NCBI RefSeq assembly: GCF_029537395.1
Contig: NZ_CP120677.1
Coordinates: 2,690,566 to 2,754,565 of the forward strand
DNA length: 64,000 nucleotides
Direction: 5' to 3'
From: Tissierella sp. Yu-01
Lineage (GTDB): Bacteria; Bacillota; Clostridia; Tissierellales; Tissierellaceae
Below, one piece after another: positions 47,712 to 56,270 of this stretch. The notes beneath the pieces are model-generated. The model was not told where the DNA came from. It saw only the letters and a program-made list of their open reading frames with translations, and made no database searches. The position numbers and the translations under genes were made by a program. Within the stretch, counting starts at the first letter, position 1. Every line of letters starts with the position of its first letter.

Positions 47712-48188
47712 ATGAATGAAAATTATATTCTAACAGAACTATCAGAGGATTATGCCAAAGAGATTTGCAGCTGGATATATGAAGGAGAATATTCGATATA
47801 TAATTTTTCTGATTGGGATACTGTAGTAAAAAACGGATGGGATTTATCATTAGAAAAGACAAGAAGACTGGAATTTGTTACGATACTTTTAAATAAAGGA
47901 TTGGTTGCCTATGGAAGAATAAGTTTAAATGAGGATAAGGTTTATATAGGTATTGGAATAAAGCCATCTTTATGTGGAAAAGGCTATGGGAAGAAGATTA
48001 TGAAGTTATTAGTTGAAGAATGTGAAAAAAGATTTCCTGATAAAACAGTGGCGCTTGAGGTAAGAAGCTTTAATGACAGAGCAATTAATTGCTATAAAAA
48101 AGTTGGCTTTGAGATTAAGCAAAAATACACAAGGAAGACCTTTGATAAATCAGAAGCTGAATTTTATTATATGGAATATATTAGATAA
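47712..48188 (+). CDS. GNAT acetyltransferase
   Basis: 158 residues from ATG 47712, set by AAGGAGG (47695-47701) that an upstream in-frame ATG (47691) would include in its own coding sequence. GNAT features: GIGIKPSLCGKGYGKKIMKL and EVRSFNDRAINCYKKVGFEI. Its terminator downstream is split by the IS element at 48254. Substrate unknown. Confidence 0.88.
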   Translation: MNENYILTELSEDYAKEICSWIYEGEYSIYNFSDWDTVVKNGWDLSLEKTRRLEFVTILLNKGLVAYGRISLNEDKVYIGIGIKPSLCGKGYGKKIMKLLVEECEKRFPDKTVALEVRSFNDRAINCYKKVGFEIKQKYTRKTFDKSEAEFYYMEYIR

Positions 48189-48233
48189 GAAATGGGAAAC
48201 TTTAGATGCCGTAAGCAAATGCAAGACATAAAT

Positions 48234-48246
48234 AAAAATAAGACCT
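48234..48246 (+). terminator. Left arm of a terminator split by an insertion sequence
   Basis: AAAAATAAGACCT pairs perfectly with AGGTCTTATTTTT at 49716-49728, on the far side of the IS. Without the IS the two arms would form a 13-bp stem with a 7-base loop and a T run ending the acetyltransferase unit. Confidence 0.8.
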
Positions 48247-48247
48247 T

Positions 48248-48253
48248 AAAAAT
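48248..48253. repeat. Target-site direct repeat, left copy
   Basis: AAAAAT directly before the IS left end; the same six bases occur at 49710-49715 after the right end. IS3 elements usually duplicate 3-5 bases, so part of the match may be chance. Confidence 0.65.
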
Positions 48254-48284
48254 GATCTGACCCCAAAAAGTTGGACATATGAAA

Positions 48285-49130
48285 TTAGGCTGCTGATATG
48301 GATTGAGTTCTATATTGAATAGGACTCAGTCCTTTTAGTTTGTTCTTAATTCTATATTTGTTGTACCAATCTATATATTCTATTAATTCTCTCTTAAAGT
48401 GATCAATATCATTAAATTCTTGCAGATATAGTAATTCTGACTTTAATAGGCCGAAAAAATTTTCCATTACACTATTATCTAGACAATTTCCTTTTCTGGA
48501 CATACTCTGTTTTATCCCTTGTTCTTTTAAACGATATTGATAGGTTTTATGTTGATATTGCCACCCTTGGTCTGAGTGAAATATTAGACCATCTAGATCT
48601 TTATGCTGCATAAATGCCAAATCAAGCATTTCTATTACCTGCCCCAAATGAGGTCTATTAGTAATAGAATAACTTATAATCTCGCCATTAAATAAATCTA
48701 GTATGGGGGATAAATACAACTTTTTTCCGAATAATGAGAATTCTGTAATATCTGTAACCCATTTTTTATTTGCTTCATTAGCTGTGAAATTTCTATTTAA
48801 CAGGTTTTTAGCTATTATACCTACTTCTCCTTTGTAGGATTTATATTTCTTCATTCTTACTTGGCATATGATTCCTAATTCTTTCATAAGCCTCTGTACT
48901 GTTTTATGGTTTATTACAATATTCATATTTCTTAATGATAAGGTAATCCTTCTATAGCCATATCTGCCCTTACTATTATGATATATTTCCGTTATCTTTT
49001 CTTTTATAATTTCATATTTATCAGGGTGGTCTAATCTTCCTATATGGTAGTAAAAAGTTGATCTTTTTAATCCCGCTACTTCAAGCAAGACATTAAAATC
49101 GTGACTATGCCTTAAAGAGGTTACTACCAT
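48285..49130 (-). CDS. IS3-family transposase OrfB (DDE catalytic part)
   Basis: 281 residues. HTH_21 region SKGRYGYRRITLSLRN, then the rve integrase core with catalytic residues in WVTDITEF (Asp), FHSDQGWQYQ (Asp) and DNSVMENFFGLLKSE (Glu). It overlaps orfA by 7 bases in the -1 frame. The A-rich overlap (AAAGAAAAATC) could serve programmed -1 frameshifting to make the OrfAB transposase, as is typical for IS3, or OrfB may start at its own ATG. Confidence 0.95.
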   Translation of the reverse strand: MVVTSLRHSHDFNVLLEVAGLKRSTFYYHIGRLDHPDKYEIIKEKITEIYHNSKGRYGYRRITLSLRNMNIVINHKTVQRLMKELGIICQVRMKKYKSYKGEVGIIAKNLLNRNFTANEANKKWVTDITEFSLFGKKLYLSPILDLFNGEIISYSITNRPHLGQVIEMLDLAFMQHKDLDGLIFHSDQGWQYQHKTYQYRLKEQGIKQSMSRKGNCLDNSVMENFFGLLKSELLYLQEFNDIDHFKRELIEYIDWYNKYRIKNKLKGLSPIQYRTQSISAA

Positions 49131-49654
49131 TGATTTTTCTTTGTTTGTAAGCTCTTCTTTTCTTCCTTTAAGGCTATCGATTTTTTTAAGTAAGCAACCT
49201 CGGCTCTCAGTCGTTTGACTTCTAATTCTAACTCTTCTTCAGTTTCTTCGATATGAGAGTTAGTATTTAATTTAATTTTATCATCTTTTTTCATATCATC
49301 TTTACGTGGTTTTCCACGATTATCGGTAAAAAGACCACTTTCTCCTTCTTCACAATATATTCGTTCCCATTTTAAAAGTGAGGCATCTGCTGGTATTCCA
49401 AATATGGCGGATGCTTCGTTTACAGATAAATGATTTTCATGCATATATTTTACTACATGTACTTTAAATTCACCAGTATATGTTCCTGATTTCATGCTTA
49501 GACCCTCAAGCCCATGAATTTCATACCTCTTCCACCATCTCTTTGCGACTGACCTAGATACTCCTAATTCTTGTGAAGCCCTATGGATTGAATATTTATT
49601 GGATTCTACCAATTCTACAAATTTTTTCTTTACTTCTAAATTAAATTTAGTCAT
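49124..49654 (-). CDS. IS3-family transposase OrfA
   Basis: 176 residues. Two helix-turn-helix units (NKYSIHRASQELGVSRSVAK and HLSNEASAIFG-like NHLSVNEASAIFGIPADA) bind the inverted repeats, followed by a leucine-zipper-like coiled coil (EEELELEVKRLRAEVAYLKK) for dimerisation with OrfB. GGAGGTGC lies just upstream of the ATG at 49654. Ends in TAG overlapping orfB. Confidence 0.93.
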   Translation of the reverse strand: MTKFNLEVKKKFVELVESNKYSIHRASQELGVSRSVAKRWWKRYEIHGLEGLSMKSGTYTGEFKVHVVKYMHENHLSVNEASAIFGIPADASLLKWERIYCEEGESGLFTDNRGKPRKDDMKKDDKIKLNTNSHIEETEEELELEVKRLRAEVAYLKKSIALKEEKKSLQTKKNQW

Positions 49655-49709
49655 AAAAAATGCACCTCCAAAAGTTAAATTTTATTGTCTAACTTTTGGG
49701 GTGCACTTC

Positions 49710-49715
49710 AAAAAT
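49710..49715. repeat. Target-site direct repeat, right copy
   Basis: AAAAAT, matching 48248-48253 on the left side of the IS. Confidence 0.65.
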
Positions 49716-49728
49716 AGGTCTTATTTTT
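49716..49728 (+). terminator. Right arm of the IS-split terminator
   Basis: AGGTCTTATTTTT, perfect complement of 48234-48246. In its present position it can no longer pair locally. Confidence 0.8.
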
Positions 49729-49787
49729 GTATTAACGATGCATTATTTTAATCACTTAAGTTGTATTATAGGTGAGGAGGAAATAAA

Positions 49788-50276
49788 ATGAGCTCATTAA
49801 ATCCAGAATATAAAAAAATTGCAGAAATAGTAGAAAAATATTCTGATTTGCTTCTTAGAGTTGCTTTCACATATATGAAAAATATTAGTGATTCCGAGGA
49901 TATGGTTCAGGAGGTTTTTCTAAAACTTGTTAAAGAATATCCATCCTTCGAAACTGATGAACACAAAAAGGCATGGCTAATTAGGGTAACTGTTAATCAG
50001 TGTAAGAATAGATTGAAATCAGCATGGTTTAGGAAAACAGAACCAATATATGATACAACTTTAAGCTTTTCAGATGAAGAGAAATTTGTTATGAATGCTG
50101 TTATGGAGCTTCCATCCAAATATCGTAGTGTAATACTGCTATATTATCATGAGGGATATAGCATAAAAGAGATTTCTAATATTCTAGAAATTAAGGAATC
50201 TACCATTTCATCACAGCTTCAAAGAGCAAGGTCACAGTTGAAATCAAAATTGAAGGAGGATTTTGATTATGAATAA
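49788..50276 (+). CDS. ECF-type RNA polymerase sigma factor
   Basis: 162 residues. Region 2 with SDSEDMVQEVFLKLVKEYPS and region 4 with YSIKEISNILEIKESTISSQ. GAGGAGG at 49773 precedes the ATG. Its 3' end overlaps the putative anti-sigma gene by 8 bases. Unlike the sigma gene at 9791, no TTGCAGTACTTT-type promoter is visible upstream, so it belongs to another regulon. The upstream IS may have changed its promoter context. Confidence 0.92.
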   Translation: MSSLNPEYKKIAEIVEKYSDLLLRVAFTYMKNISDSEDMVQEVFLKLVKEYPSFETDEHKKAWLIRVTVNQCKNRLKSAWFRKTEPIYDTTLSFSDEEKFVMNAVMELPSKYRSVILLYYHEGYSIKEISNILEIKESTISSQLQRARSQLKSKLKEDFDYE

Positions 50277-51549
50277 GGATAATTATAACAAAGCAATGGA
50301 TAAGATTAAGGCAAGTGATGAATTTAAAAGTAGAATAATGACATCAGTTTCATCAGAACAAACAAGAAAAAATAGATTTAGATTTAATAAAATTATAGCA
50401 GTAGCTGCAATGTTTGCATTGATTATTTCTTCAGTATATTTTACCAGTATTTTAAGAAATCCAGTTGATAAACATACTGCAGGTGAGTTTAAGATTACAG
50501 GAGAAGCAGATCCAAATAGTCAAATGAGTTATATTTTAGTATTGTATTTGGATGGTTACTCTTATGAAGATTCGGGTTGGATTTCATATTCAATAAATGA
50601 GAATCTAGAAAATATGGATAACATAAAGGGTGAAAAAATAGGTGAAGTTACCCTTGATTTAAAGGGAAAGACATATGAAGGAACACCCCCTGATTTTTCA
50701 AGTACCTATGGATTAGGTACGCAGATTTATGAAGTAAAAGGTGTAAAAAGAGAAAATGCTGTTCTTATGGTATCGGGAGAAATGAATCATATACTATATA
50801 GATCAAGGAAGGCAGTAGCAAGTGAGAATGACCCAATAGGATTAACAGTTGAAGAAGTAATCCATATGATATCTGATGCCCCTATTATTAGTTCAGTTGA
50901 ATTAAGAAATGAAATAGATGGCTCATGGATGAGAACTAGTTATGACAATAGACTACTTGAGCTATTGAATAGAGACATTAAGGATAGGGATATATTAAGT
51001 TACAAGGAAATGGGAACACCAGATGGTGAGCCCAGCTATAGGATTCCAGTTAACCTTATGTTTGGAGATGGAGCTGTACTTCATATGCAGGTATATCCTG
51101 AAACAAATATCGCTTATATCTTTGGAGGGTATATAAATATATCCGAGGAATTAGCAAATAGGTTTGAGGAATTATATAGACTGGGAAATGAATATTCTAA
51201 GATTACTGATATAGTTGGATATGAACTGAGTGAACTTGGATATTTTAAATTTGCAAACCATATGACAGGAGAAGAAATAATAAGTCCAGATCCACTATGG
51301 TCAGGTGAAGTTCTTTATGGAATGCTAAACTATTATAGCGTAGATGAAGCATCTTCTGATTTGGACGGAAATTTAGTTATAACTGTTAAGATGGGAGAGT
51401 CAGTGGAAAGTTCCAAGGAGCTTGAAATCTATGAAGGAACAGATAAAAACCTATTTTTCAAAGTTGATGGAAAGATTTATAAAATAGTAAAGGGAAGTTT
51501 ACAATATAAAGATTTATTAATATATCAGGAGAATTATACAAGTTATTAA
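50269..51549 (+). CDS. Putative transmembrane anti-sigma factor / extracytoplasmic sensor
   Basis: 426 residues from ATG 50269 (GAAGGAGG upstream, overlapping the sigma gene). Short N-terminal cytoplasmic part with KASDEFKSRIMTSVSSEQTR, one transmembrane segment (about 43-62), and a large extracytoplasmic domain without recognised motif. This layout and coupling to an ECF sigma gene mark it as the cognate regulator (DUF4179-like). The signal it senses is unknown. Confidence 0.8.
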   Translation: MNKDNYNKAMDKIKASDEFKSRIMTSVSSEQTRKNRFRFNKIIAVAAMFALIISSVYFTSILRNPVDKHTAGEFKITGEADPNSQMSYILVLYLDGYSYEDSGWISYSINENLENMDNIKGEKIGEVTLDLKGKTYEGTPPDFSSTYGLGTQIYEVKGVKRENAVLMVSGEMNHILYRSRKAVASENDPIGLTVEEVIHMISDAPIISSVELRNEIDGSWMRTSYDNRLLELLNRDIKDRDILSYKEMGTPDGEPSYRIPVNLMFGDGAVLHMQVYPETNIAYIFGGYINISEELANRFEELYRLGNEYSKITDIVGYELSELGYFKFANHMTGEEIISPDPLWSGEVLYGMLNYYSVDEASSDLDGNLVITVKMGESVESSKELEIYEGTDKNLFFKVDGKIYKIVKGSLQYKDLLIYQENYTSY

Positions 51550-51557
51550 AAATCACT

Positions 51558-51597
51558 AATACATCAATCATATAATTATGGTTGATGTATTTTTTTA
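51558..51597 (+). terminator. Terminator of the second ECF operon
   Basis: 13-bp stem (AATACATCAATCA 51558-51570 with 51579-51591) and T7 run. Its T run overlaps the stop of a transposase fragment on the other strand. Confidence 0.88.
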
Positions 51598-51666
51598 TGA
51601 CGCTTGATTGAAAAGATACTGTCGGTATTCTAAGGGTGTAATGTAATCAAGTCTCTTAGTGCTACA
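51595..51666 (-). pseudogene. Fragment of an IS3-family transposase OrfB (C-terminus)
   Basis: The minus strand reads KRLDYITPLEYRQYLFNQAS and stop, a classic C-terminal end of IS3-group OrfB proteins. It is closed upstream by an in-frame stop after three more codons. It differs from the OrfB at 48285 (which ends GLSPIQYRTQSISAA), so it comes from another element, now almost wholly deleted. Confidence 0.75.
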
Positions 51667-51768
51667 TTAATTATAACAGAACTAGACAGAAGAACAATTT
51701 ATATAGAATGATATATTTTGAAACTATGCTGCATATATATTACTAATATTTACTAAAGGAGGGTTGCG

Positions 51769-52032
51769 ATGTATACAGCTGAAATCATTTTAAAAAACAA
51801 GACAGGATTACATGCGAGACCAGCAAGTCAGTTTGTAGCAACTGCATCAAAGTTTCATTCTGATATATTTGTTGTTAAAAATGATAAGGAGTACAATGCA
51901 AAGAGTATTATGGGAGTTCTAAGTATGGGTGCTGGAATGGGAACAAATTTGACTATTAAGGCAGAAGGCCCAGATGAAAAAGAAGCTGTAGAAGCATTAG
52001 AAAGACTTGTCAATACTAGTTTTGGTGAATGA
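51769..52032 (+). CDS. HPr-like phosphocarrier protein of the PTS cluster
   Basis: 87 residues. Phospho-acceptor His15 in GLHARPAS and regulatory Ser46 in KSIMGV are both present, so it can relay phosphate from enzyme I and might also be a target of HPr kinase. AAAGGAGGG precedes the ATG. It lies just before a mannose-family PTS operon, suggesting a dedicated HPr in addition to the usual chromosomal ptsH, which is not in the window. Confidence 0.93.
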   Translation: MYTAEIILKNKTGLHARPASQFVATASKFHSDIFVVKNDKEYNAKSIMGVLSMGAGMGTNLTIKAEGPDEKEAVEALERLVNTSFGE

Positions 52033-52088
52033 TGAAATCAATGAGAGAATGGTATCATAAAAATTATTACGGTACTCCTATATTGGAA

Positions 52089-52115
52089 TTGGTATATACA
52101 ACATATCAATATACC
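52089..52115. promoter_or_regulatory. Candidate GntR/UTRA operator 1
   Basis: TTGGTATATACAAC (52089-52102) and the inverted half ATATACC (52109-52115). It differs at one base from 60380-60393, next to the gntR gene. It lies in the 282-base gap between the HPr gene and the IIC gene, where no gene is seen. Confidence 0.6.
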
Positions 52116-52314
52116 TATAATACTTTTTAACAATACTTACGAATCTTTATATCAATAACAACATATAATTTAGATCTCTTCTATATTTACTTCATAAATT
52201 TACTGATGACTGGTTTACAATACGATTGAATTTGATAAAGGATACTACATAAAGGTGATTACTATAGCAATTAATGATCTAGGTTGAAGAAAAAAGTGAA
52301 AAGGAGGCAGAAAA

Positions 52315-53055
52315 GTGGATGGGTATGGAATCTTTATACCAATAATTCTAGGTTCATGGGCCTACATATCTCAAATTGCACAACTAACAGGTCTATGGTG
52401 GGCAGAAGCATTAATTAGTGGAGCACTTACAGGTTTTATTGTTGGGGATTTTGAATTGGGTTTACAAATTGGTGCAACTTTAACACTTATGTCCTTAGGT
52501 ATGTGGACATATGGTGGTGCAACTATGCCAGACTTTAACACAGGAGCTATAATTGGAACTGCAATAGGAGCTCTTGGATCTGGTTTGGAAGGTGGATTAG
52601 CAATAGCTATACCAACTTCTTTATTAATGACTCAATTAGATGTTCTAGGTCGTGCTACTACTACAATTTTCATTCACGGTGCTGATAAACAGTTGGAAGC
52701 AATGAATTTAAAGGGTATTACAAAGATGCATTTGTTAGGTCAATTACCATGGGGATTAAGCAGGGGTATCCCAGTATTCTTAGCAGTTTGGCTTGGAGCT
52801 GGTCCTATCCAATCCTTAATTGAATGGTTCCCAGAATGGTTTATAAAGGGAATACAATTATCAGGTAAAATGTTACCAGCTCTTGGATTCGCTTTATTAC
52901 TTTCACAAATAAATGTAAAGAAATTCTGGCCATATTTGTTAATTGGTTTTGTACTATTTGCCTATTTAAATATGCCTTTAATAGGTATTGCCTTAATGGC
53001 ACTTGCACTTTCAATAATTGTAATGAATATTGAAAGGAGGTCTTCTAATGTCTAA
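52315..53055 (+). CDS. PTS system mannose-family IIC component
   Basis: 246 residues, GTG start with AAGGAGG (52301-52307) seven bases upstream. Hydrophobic, about seven membrane segments, with ETLTLMSLGMWTYGGATMPDF-like motif (LTLMSLGMWTYGGATMPD) typical of mannose/sorbose-family IIC proteins. Forms the sugar channel with IID. The 3' end overlaps the IID gene by 8 bases. The amino-sugar enzymes downstream suggest an N-acetylated amino sugar as substrate. Confidence 0.93.
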   Translation: MDGYGIFIPIILGSWAYISQIAQLTGLWWAEALISGALTGFIVGDFELGLQIGATLTLMSLGMWTYGGATMPDFNTGAIIGTAIGALGSGLEGGLAIAIPTSLLMTQLDVLGRATTTIFIHGADKQLEAMNLKGITKMHLLGQLPWGLSRGIPVFLAVWLGAGPIQSLIEWFPEWFIKGIQLSGKMLPALGFALLLSQINVKKFWPYLLIGFVLFAYLNMPLIGIALMALALSIIVMNIERRSSNV

Positions 53056-53896
53056 TATTGATGTAGAATTAACTCAAGAGGTTGAAAAGGTAAAACTAGA
53101 TAAAGAAACATTAAAGAAGTCCTTATTTAGAGATATGTTTACACTTCAATGGTCATGGAACTATGAAAGAATGCAGGCTTTAGGGTTCTTATGGTCTATT
53201 CTTCCAGTACTACAAAAGGTCTATAAAAAAGATGATGAACTTAAAGAAGCTATGCAAAGGCATCTACAGTTTTATAATACTAATCCAGTTGCATCTCCAT
53301 TAATCCTTGGGGCATCTATTGCGCTTGAAGAGGATAGGGCAGGTAAAGCTGCTAGTAGTATAAAGGTTGGCTTAATGGGTCCTTTAGCAGGAATTGGAGA
53401 TACAATACAGGCTGTATTATTTAGACCTATTGTTGCTGTTATTGCTGCTTCTTTAGCAATGAGTGGCAGTGGCCTTGGTCCATTACTTATTTTCTTAGCT
53501 GGTATATTATGGATGGCAGTAAAGATTCCTTTATTCTGGTTAGGTTATAACAAGAGTACTGCATTAATTGGCGATGTTGCAGGAGATGGGTTATTAGAAA
53601 CTGTAACAAATACTGCTACGATTGCCGGTATAACTGTAATTGGTGGTTTTATACCTAGTATAATGAAAGGGTTAGTGACACCATTGCAATTTGCTAGAAC
53701 AATTACAGTTGAAGGTGAAGCAGTTGAAAAGGTTATAAGTTTACAAGAGGTGTTAAATGGCATTGTACCATATTTAATTCCTGTATTGGTTGTTGGGCTT
53801 GCATATTATCTAATTAAGAAAAGAATGTCTCCAGTAAAGATATTACTAGTTTTAGTAGCATTGGCATTCATAACTAGTTTATTAGGAATTTTATAA
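53048..53896 (+). CDS. PTS system mannose-family IID component
   Basis: 282 residues from ATG 53048, set by AAGGAGGT (53034-53041) inside the IIC gene. Begins with the family core KKSLFRDMFTLQWSWNYERM, then NTNPVASPLILGASIALEED and the GPLAGIGDTIQ motif, followed by C-terminal membrane segments. Partner of the preceding IIC. Followed by three hairpins before the IIA gene. Confidence 0.95.
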   Translation: MSNIDVELTQEVEKVKLDKETLKKSLFRDMFTLQWSWNYERMQALGFLWSILPVLQKVYKKDDELKEAMQRHLQFYNTNPVASPLILGASIALEEDRAGKAASSIKVGLMGPLAGIGDTIQAVLFRPIVAVIAASLAMSGSGLGPLLIFLAGILWMAVKIPLFWLGYNKSTALIGDVAGDGLLETVTNTATIAGITVIGGFIPSIMKGLVTPLQFARTITVEGEAVEKVISLQEVLNGIVPYLIPVLVVGLAYYLIKKRMSPVKILLVLVALAFITSLLGIL

Positions 53897-53916
53897 AAAT
53901 TATTAAGTAAAACTAC

Positions 53917-53961
53917 AAAAATAGTCTCCTTTTTAATAATTCCTTTCTAAGGAGACTATTT
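53917..53961 (+). terminator. First intercistronic hairpin (IID-IIA gap)
   Basis: 14-bp stem AAAATAGTCTCCTT (53917-53930) / AAGGAGACTATTTT (53948-53961), 17-base loop. Confidence 0.7.
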
Positions 53962-53971
53962 TATAACGAAT

Positions 53972-54005
53972 AGAAAAGTTCTATTCTTTTTATATAAGAA
54001 CTTTT
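53972..54005 (+). terminator. Second intercistronic hairpin
   Basis: 10-bp stem GAAAAGTTCT (53972-53981) / AGAACTTTTC (53996-54005). Confidence 0.6.
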
Positions 54006-54019
54006 CGTATATGAGTTTC

Positions 54020-54060
54020 AAGAAAAGCTTCCTTATAATGTTTCATTAGAAGCTTTTCTT
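54020..54060 (+). terminator. Third intercistronic hairpin
   Basis: 12-bp stem AAGAAAAGCTTC (54020-54031) / GAAGCTTTTCTT (54049-54060), 17-base loop. Confidence 0.65.
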
Positions 54061-54094
54061 GTTATTAAAAATTAGTTAAGAAAGGATGTATGAA

Positions 54095-54487
54095 ATGATA
54101 GGGATTATCCTAGCAGGTCATGGACAATTTGCAAAGGAATTATTAAAATCTGCACAAATGATTATGGGTAAGCAAGACAATATGGTAGCATTTACCCTTG
54201 AGCCAGATGACGATCCGTTTTTGCTTAAGGATAGAATATATGAGGAATGCAAAAAAAACGATTTAGGTGATGGTGTAATTGTATTGGTGGATTTAATGGG
54301 TGGATCACCTGGGAATGCAGCTGCATATGTAGCCATGGAGGGATATCCAGTTATAACTGGAGTTAATTTACCTATGCTATTAGAATTAATCGCAATGCGA
54401 AATTTAGACATTGAAGAAGCAGTAAGTCATATTATTATTACAGCAAGGGAAAGTATAGACGATTTAAGAATTTTGTTAAGGGGGTAG
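54095..54487 (+). CDS. PTS system mannose-family IIA component
   Basis: 130 residues from ATG 54095 (AAAGGA at 54081-54086, eight bases away). Phosphorylation site His9 in IILAGHGQFA, and the conserved VDLMGGSPGNAAA segment. It takes phosphate from HPr and passes it to IIB. It is separated from IIC/IID by a 198-base region holding three hairpins but followed by IIB after only 4 bases. Confidence 0.95.
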   Translation: MIGIILAGHGQFAKELLKSAQMIMGKQDNMVAFTLEPDDDPFLLKDRIYEECKKNDLGDGVIVLVDLMGGSPGNAAAYVAMEGYPVITGVNLPMLLELIAMRNLDIEEAVSHIIITARESIDDLRILLRG

Positions 54488-54491
54488 TACT

Positions 54492-54974
54492 ATGATAGTA
54501 CATATGAGAATAGACAACAGATTAATTCATGGACAGGTCACTGTGAGATGGGTAGGTTCCTTAGAGGCTAATCATCTAATAGTAACAAATGATGAGGTTG
54601 CCGATGATCCTATACAGCAAACTATGCTTCCATTGGCAGCAAGGGGGGTAAAAACTTCAGTTTTATCTATAGAAGATACCATAAAACATTGTAAAGAGGC
54701 AACAGATAAAGAAAGGATAATGATAATTGCTAAATTCCCTTCTGATGCATTAGCTTTGTTGGAAAATGGTATTGAGCCAATGGAGATAAATGTAGGAAAT
54801 CAAGCACCTCTACCAAGTACGAAATACAAAATGGTCACGAAGTCAATAGCAGTTACAGCAGACGACGCCAAGATATACAGGAAAATAAATGAAATGCACC
54901 ATCTAACATCACAAATGTTACCATCAGATTCGAAAAAGGATTTTATCCAACTAATTGAAGATAAAGGACTTTAG
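54492..54974 (+). CDS. PTS system mannose-family IIB component
   Basis: 160 residues, complete. The phospho-acceptor His13 lies in RIDNRLIHGQVTVRW, the family hallmark. The remainder (IVTNDEVADDPIQQTMLPLA) is typical. Receives phosphate from IIA and transfers it to the sugar in the IIC/IID channel. AAGGGGG precedes the ATG. Confidence 0.96.
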   Translation: MIVHMRIDNRLIHGQVTVRWVGSLEANHLIVTNDEVADDPIQQTMLPLAARGVKTSVLSIEDTIKHCKEATDKERIMIIAKFPSDALALLENGIEPMEINVGNQAPLPSTKYKMVTKSIAVTADDAKIYRKINEMHHLTSQMLPSDSKKDFIQLIEDKGL

Positions 54975-55001
54975 TATTTAGGACTTTTAGGAGGAATCAG
55001 A

Positions 55002-56270
55002 ATGAAGGTAGGATTTTCAAAGATAGATATAACACCTAAAGTTCCTGTAACAATGGGTGGTTATGGTGATCGAAAGGATAAGTCAAAGGGGATTTTAGAT
55101 CATATATATGCTAGAGCCTTAGTATTTGAAGATGACAATAAGAATCGTGTTGCAATTGTTTCAGTAGATCTAATTAACTTAACTCAATTAGAAGTCAGTT
55201 ATATAAAAGGAAAAATATATCTTCTAACCAATATAACTAAGGATAGGATTATAATCAGCACAACTCATACTCATTCTGCACCGCTTACAAAAGATAGTTT
55301 TCTTTTTGGATTGGCAAACAATGATTATATAAATAGTATAATGGATGCTATTCCACAAACTGTATTAACTGCACTAGAAAACATGCAAAGATGTAAATTA
55401 GGTTGGTATCAAGGAGAGTTTAAGGAAGTGGGTGCTTCCAGGCGAGAATTAAATCAAAATGTAAAGACGATTTTAACGATTTTAGCTGCAGTAGACTTAG
55501 ATAATAATTTGTTAAATGTACTATTTAATTATAATTGCCATCCTACAGTACTATCTGCTAAAAATCTAATGATTTCAGCTGATTATCCGGGTTATGCTAT
55601 AGAAAAGCTTAAACAGAAATTAGGTTCTAGCGTTAATTTTACTTTTACTAATGGAGCGTGTGGAGATATAAGCACGAGATTTACGAGAAAAGGTCAAGAT
55701 TATGATGAGGTCAAAAGACTAGGAGAGTTATTGGCTCTTGAAGTAATGGAGTCACTAAAAAAGATTACATATGAAGAATTACAGTATATTTCAGTAAAAG
55801 AAAAACATTTTAATCTAATACCTAAAGAATTTATAGATGATGAAACTATTAATCTAAAAATAAAAGAATATGAAGAAAAATTATCTGAACTAAATAAAAA
55901 TGGAGGTAGCAAAGGAGATTTTAGAATAGTTCATACGGCGTTACAAGGTCTTAAGGTTCAAAAGCTTATGACTGAGAATATATCAGAATTAGAATTTGAT
56001 GGATTTCTAAATGCAATTAGAATAGGTAATGGAGTCATTTTATCTCAACCTGCTGAACTTTTTTCTAGTCTTGGTTATGAAATAATGGCTAATTCTCCGT
56101 ATACCCCTACTATGATAATAGGATATGCCAATGGTTATATTGGATATATACCTAACATCGAATCCTATCATGAGGGTGGATATGAATCATACTCTTGCCA
56201 GTTTAAAGAAGGTGAAGGAGAGCACTTAAGAGATCTTGCAATTTCATTAATACAGGAGGTAGAGCAATGA
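55002..56270 (+). CDS. Neutral/alkaline ceramidase-like amidohydrolase
   Basis: 422 residues. N-terminal family signature VGFSKIDITPKVPVTMGGYG, the zinc-binding THTHSAP motif (about residue 87), NYNCHPTVL and GACGDISTR. Related to the N-terminal domain of neutral ceramidases, an amide-bond hydrolase fold, but lacking a signal peptide, so cytoplasmic. In this amino-sugar locus it may remove an N-acyl or lactyl-peptide group; that is inference. Shares a 4-base ATGA overlap with nagA. Confidence 0.85.
   Translation: MKVGFSKIDITPKVPVTMGGYGDRKDKSKGILDHIYARALVFEDDNKNRVAIVSVDLINLTQLEVSYIKGKIYLLTNITKDRIIISTTHTHSAPLTKDSFLFGLANNDYINSIMDAIPQTVLTALENMQRCKLGWYQGEFKEVGASRRELNQNVKTILTILAAVDLDNNLLNVLFNYNCHPTVLSAKNLMISADYPGYAIEKLKQKLGSSVNFTFTNGACGDISTRFTRKGQDYDEVKRLGELLALEVMESLKKITYEELQYISVKEKHFNLIPKEFIDDETINLKIKEYEEKLSELNKNGGSKGDFRIVHTALQGLKVQKLMTENISELEFDGFLNAIRIGNGVILSQPAELFSSLGYEIMANSPYTPTMIIGYANGYIGYIPNIESYHEGGYESYSCQFKEGEGEHLRDLAISLIQEVEQ

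Larger units (their letters stand above)
48254..49709 (-). mobile_element. IS3-family insertion sequence (IS150-like), complete
   Basis: 1456 bases with two overlapping genes (orfA 49124-49654, orfB 48285-49130) and imperfect 24-base terminal inverted repeats: GATCTGACCCCAAAAAGTT at 48254 and, on the other strand, GAAGTGCACCCCAAAAGTT from 49709, about 18 of 24 matching. Both genes look intact, so the copy may still be active. It is inserted in the loop of a terminator. Confidence 0.92.
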
